DNA from: Dendrophyllia cribrosa
Taxonomy: Eukaryota; Cnidaria; Anthozoa; Scleractinia; Dendrophylliidae
Assembly: GCA_024195265.1 (NCBI GenBank)
Contig: JAJLRJ010000006.1
Span: 25,190,770 to 25,254,769 of the forward strand
Reading direction: 5' to 3'
Length of the DNA stretch: 64,000 nt
Part shown: one piece after another, positions 60,350 through 64,000 of the stretch
Layout: the number at the start of each line of letters is the position of its first letter
How positions within the stretch are numbered: the stretch's first letter is position 1
Position numbers and translations under genes: made by a program
The notes under the pieces: generated by a model
Database searches by the model: none
Seen by the model: the letters and a program-made list of their open reading frames with translations, nothing else
What the model was told of the DNA's origin: nothing

Positions 60350-63238
60350 TTAAGAGAGTGTCCACGATAGGACCAGGCAGGAGGTGATAATACTCAAATC
60401 ACCAATTTCGCTTAAACTTGGTACAAAGGTTGAGGGTCATGAGTAGATACATGTACCAAAATATAAGGTCAAATTTTTTTATTCTCTCGGAGTTGTAGCC
60501 CTGTAATTCTCTGTTTATAGTCAAAACAGAAGGGAAGGAAACTTTGAAAATTTTTAAATTGTTGAGTTATTTAAAGGCCCATGTTCACCCAATCTGCTTT
60601 GCGCGCTTGTGTTTTTGTTTTGAAACGGTTCAATTGTTCAATGTAGCGTTATGATTGGCTGGCACGTCGATTTTTTGATTTTCCGTCTGTGCCTTTAACT
60701 GGATTCAAAATTGACGCTAATCCTGGGTTAGCTTAATCGTGCTTTAATGGACTGGATAATTTTTTACAGTCGATTTCAAACATTGATTTTTTCGAACTTT
60801 AGAAATAAATATTTGTGACCGGTAAAATTCAGTACCAAAGATTCTGGAAAATCGGATGATTCCTTGATGACAGTTATCTTTTGTTTGTCTTTTGCTACCA
60901 AAAGTAGCAAAACGTGTAATGTTTCATTTTTTACAACTCTACCAAAAACTATTTGCAATTTCTGCATTTTCCCGATAAATTTGAATTTTTAGTAGCGCCA
61001 TAACCCAAAATATTTACCTTATCTTGTATAACACATCACAGGCTATGTATTATAGATAAAATATTTCCGAAATATTGTAAAAGCGCAAAAACACAAGGGA
61101 GGAGTTGCAATCAACCCCCCCCCCCCCCCCTGCCTTTTGGTTGCACTTGGAAGAGTTTCGAGTATAGAGTTAAAAGAAAAAGATTTTAGACGAATCATTT
61201 AAAAGGCAATCGGCCTAACAAGTTATCTGTTTCCATGCCTGAAGGTTTGATTTGAGCTTATCATGTCTCATGCGCAGTAAATAATATACAGGTAACAATA
61301 AGATCCAAAAAGGTTTCGAATTCTATTTAAATATAACTAACTAGATGTTTTTAACTATTTTGTAGTAACATAGTTGTAGTATAAGACCGTATAACTTTTC
61401 TACCGATCCCTTACCTGGCCTTAACGGAGACGTGCGGCCCGATAGAGTACTTCACTACAAATGGGGTTCTTGTCTCTTAACGGGGTCTCGATTCCATCAC
61501 TTGTTGTCTTTAACGAGGTATCTTTTCATGGCCTAATGCCACAATCAGGATAAGCATATATATTAAGTTATACAAACTGTAGAAACCAAATCGCAAGCCG
61601 ATTTTGAACTAGTATTTTGTTGGCGCTGACTTCCGTTAACTTTGGCATTCAAAATGGCAGAGAATGTTTACTTCTGTCTCCGACCTTATGAGCTAGTCTA
61701 GATCCACCAAGGGCTCATACTTTGTTTCACTCACAAACCAAAATGAAAGCAAAAAAAAAGAAACAAAAAAAAGCAACGAGAAACACAAGACAAATGTCGA
61801 ATTATTTTTAGAGCGGTCAAGGAGTTATTTGATTTTCCAGACTCTTTAGTATTGAATTTTCTGGTCACAAATCTTAAGTTATGGACTGTTTCTGCAGTTC
61901 TAAATAATCAATGTTTGAAAATCGACCGTAAAATTTAACCAGTCCAAATCTTATATCCTGTATGCATTTTACACCAAGTTATCCGTTATATTATGCGTAG
62001 TCCGTGGTCCGTACGAGTTGTCCGTCGATCCGGTAATTCGGTAGTCCGTTGTCCATACTGACCACAACGCAGGCTCAACTTCAAAATGGCGAAGAATGTT
62101 TTCCAAACATTATGTTGACAGTTTTCGATCGCGTTTATGGTTCTCCCGTGGTTTTATAACTTATTTGTTTCACTCTTACTGGCATAAACTGGAGCTATTA
62201 CAACAACGTAGCAGTGTATATTCTCATAGCAAAGTCAACAGCGATGAACTGCGCGATAAATATCGACGAAGATCTGAATTAGGCGATCGAATTTTAAAAA
62301 ATATAAGCTTACTGGATCTGGCCGGATCGCAATGGAACCTAGCAATGAGTCTGAAGCACTTAAATGACATGTATGTATCAGTCTTTGCCTTTTTGTGTCC
62401 CTTACTGTACCTGAAAGTAAAATTCAGAGTTATTGTAGATCGAAGAGAAGTGTCCCATTGATTTTTTTTTTGCATTGAAAATGAAGTATTAAAGACAGAA
62501 ACCCTCATTTACAAACTTCATGAAATGTGCTTCAAAACGCTTTTCTTGCTAGTTTTAGCATTGTTTTAAGCAGAACGATGCTTAGCTGAACATTTACTGT
62601 CTTTTTCTTGCAATTTCATTAAAATTAAACAACTTTTTTTAATTACCGAATTTTGATGACATCGCCAGAAATCGTTGAGTGAGGTGCAAAAATTTCTTCA
62701 TACTAAAAAGGTATTTAGTTGCCCAAAAATTTTATTATATTTTTCGAAAGCATAACGATACTTCTTACTTCTGGTATTAAAACTACGTTGTTAGCTTGTT
62801 GCCCATTGGAGATATTAAGATCTAAAATGACCTAATTTTGGCGTCTCGTGAAAATGACCAAATATGCCTTTCACTTTCGGTATTAGGAAAGCAGCAAATC
62901 AAAGCAACCGATTCCAATAACACATTTTGCTGCAAGACCTACCAATATAGAATACGATTTAGTAGTTTTTATTCCCAGGCTGCTATTTTTGTTGTCTAAC
63001 CACTCGAATAAATTTAGCTAATTAATATGCATAAATTTGTGCCAAATGGCCATTTTTCGGGGGGGGGGGGGGGGGGACCCTACAACTCAGAGAGAATAAT
63101 AAATTTTGACCTTATATTTTGGTACATGTATCTACTCATGACCCTCAACTTTTGTGCCAAGTTTGAGCGAAATCGGTGATTTGAGTATTATCACCTCCTG
63201 CCTGGTCCTGCCTTGTTTTCTGGTGGACACTCTCTTAA
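60350..63238. mobile_element. 2.9-kb TTAA element with about 145-bp TIRs
   Basis: TTAA at 60,350-60,353 and 63,235-63,238; ends GAGAGTGTCCAC and GTGGACACTCTC. The inverted homology covers about 60,354-60,500 and 63,095-63,234 (AGGCAGGAGGTGATAATACT, ACATGTACCAAAATATAAGG). A G run lies inside the right TIR. The interior includes a diverged copy of the 9.67-10.2 kb MITE interior at about 60,950-61,135. No transposase was identified; a 121-codon frame at 62,096 is unrecognised. It is inserted between tandem repeat copies. Confidence 0.75.
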
Positions 63239-63254
63239 GTACAATGTACCTTAA

Positions 63255-63415
63255 ATCTAAACGTACGTGAAACCACCCAGGGTTCACCACATGTGTCTGT
63301 TTAAAAACTTCACTGACTTCACTGGAACTCCACAAGTGAAAAACAAACTGCGCGTGTACATTCCTTCGTGCAGTCTCACAAATTCAATTACACGCGCTCT
63401 AATTTATTTAAACAG
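63255..63415. repeat. Third copy of the roughly 180-bp tandem repeat
   Basis: Matches 59,998-60,349: GTGAAACCACCCAGGGTTCA, GGAACTCCACAAGTGAAAAA and GCGCGTGTACATTCC. Confidence 0.75.
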
Positions 63416-63637
63416 ACAGTACGTGCGCACAAAACGGATAAATCGATCTCTTGTCTGAAGCAAAGATGTCGGCTTCGGAGCTGTCATGCTCATTTTCTTC
63501 CATTTGTCAAACACACTGCGATATTTCGATGAGAAATCCTAATTTCACAGGATTTTACACTTTGAATTCCTGCTGCTGGAACCCTTTAGCACTCCTACGG
63601 TGGAAGCTGGTGTTTTGACCTCTACTAGAAGAGCTGA

Positions 63638-64000
63638 ACAATAGCCCCTGCTGAAGAATCAGGTCCAAACCGAGATGAGGAGATAGCTCCCCCGTCCACA
63701 GAAGTTGTAGCTTTCTGTTGCCTTGAAGAAGGGTGTATAAAGAGATACCAGTCGTTTATTGCCTTGCAAAGACACCCAGACATTGGAGAGCACCTCATAA
63801 GACCCAAAAGAGAGTCAGCCTACGATGAAGTCAAACGAAAATTGGCAGAAACGTGCAAGCAGGTGTCCGGGGGTTACGTCAGGACAGGTGCTTCCTCCTC
63901 GTCCTATAACATGCAGGTATTCACGGACGAGCCGGTAGCCGAGGCAGGATGGTCCTTGAAGAAAGGGAAGCGTGCCACTAGATTCTCTGACAAGGCCAGA
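63638..64000 (+). CDS. Multicopy zinc-finger/FSRL-type protein, partial
   Basis: Open to the window end. Segments: FCCLEEGCIKRYQSFIALQR with a later HPDIGEH (a C2H2-like C-x4-C...H pattern), RPKRESAYDEVKRKLAETCK, a Ser-rich linker and AGWSLKKGKRATRFSDKAR. The last block matches in kind the start of the fragment at 28,340-28,430 (MGWALK...TQFSVKRKEY), so both come from one multicopy family. There is no in-frame ATG after the stop at 63,635, so the 5' part is missing or in an upstream exon. Function unknown; probably mobile-element derived. Confidence 0.55.

Noticed and set aside
62096..62461. 121-codon frame within the 2.9-kb TTAA element
   Set aside because: No recognisable motif and an opposing frame of similar length; not enough to call a transposase.
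1..64000. CRISPR arrays, rRNA genes, bacterial operons
   Set aside because: No regularly spaced repeats with unique spacers, no rRNA signatures, and the context is eukaryotic.

Overview
The window looks like nuclear DNA of a cnidarian, most likely an anthozoan (coral or sea anemone). This is judged from the families present: Penelope-like elements with GIY-YIG domains, many TTAA-flanked miniature transposons, a large Academ-like transposon, and a Polinton-like endogenous virus whose proteins are of types repeated in cnidarian genomes. No bacterial operons, rRNA genes, intact tRNA genes or CRISPR arrays were seen. Only one likely ordinary host gene stands out, a single-exon membrane-anchored glycosyltransferase-like gene at 10.6-11.7 kb. 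Family names come from recognition of motifs, not from a search.

Layout. 0-10.2 kb: nested non-autonomous transposons, several flanked by TTAA and carrying long G or C runs just inside their ends, plus Penelope remnants. 10.6-11.7 kb: the host-type gene. 12-15 kb: two inverted copies of one MITE and Penelope fragments. 15-21.6 kb: no convincing gene. 21.6-25.1 kb: foldback elements, a candidate promoter and first exon, and a long palindrome. 25.1-26.3 kb: a frameshifted YqaJ-type nuclease gene. 27.15-37.72 kb: a transposon with terminal inverted repeats of about 1 kb, its left repeat split by a second 2-kb element. It encodes a roughly 1,580-residue protein with paired zinc-binding modules, a FEN/XPG-like (PIN-fold) nuclease signature and a cysteine-rich C-terminus.

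38.0-59.05 kb: the main feature, an integrated and partly decayed dsDNA virus-like element. It contains a VLTF3-like late transcription factor, a hydrophobic protein, two related penton-like proteins, a 602-residue membrane-anchored protein, a coiled-coil/transmembrane protein, a candidate double jelly-roll major capsid protein, a packaging ATPase, several small membrane proteins, a protein-primed family B DNA polymerase and a retroviral-type integrase. Genes are 28-95 bp apart, and nearly every start has a TATATA-type motif a few bases upstream. Two divergent pairs share 43-44 bp spacers. A late transcription factor together with a uniform start-proximal motif suggests the element carried its own late promoter system (inference).

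Inside this element, 47.84-52.6 kb looks foreign: a GGF-type hydrophobic protein, a zinc-finger P-loop ATPase with a damaged Walker A, a proline-rich basic protein, and a broken Mutator-like/exonuclease fragment, none with the TATATA motif. The element is probably dead. The integrase, polymerase, ATPase and transcription-factor genes carry frameshifts, stops, a 98-bp duplication, a TTAA MITE and a poly(A) retroposon with a 15-bp target duplication. The capsid candidate, one penton-like gene, the 602-residue gene and the 228-residue gene remain open. 59-64 kb: non-coding sequence, a roughly 180-bp tandem repeat split by a 2.9-kb TTAA element, and at the very end a fragment of a multicopy zinc-finger-type protein family running off the window.
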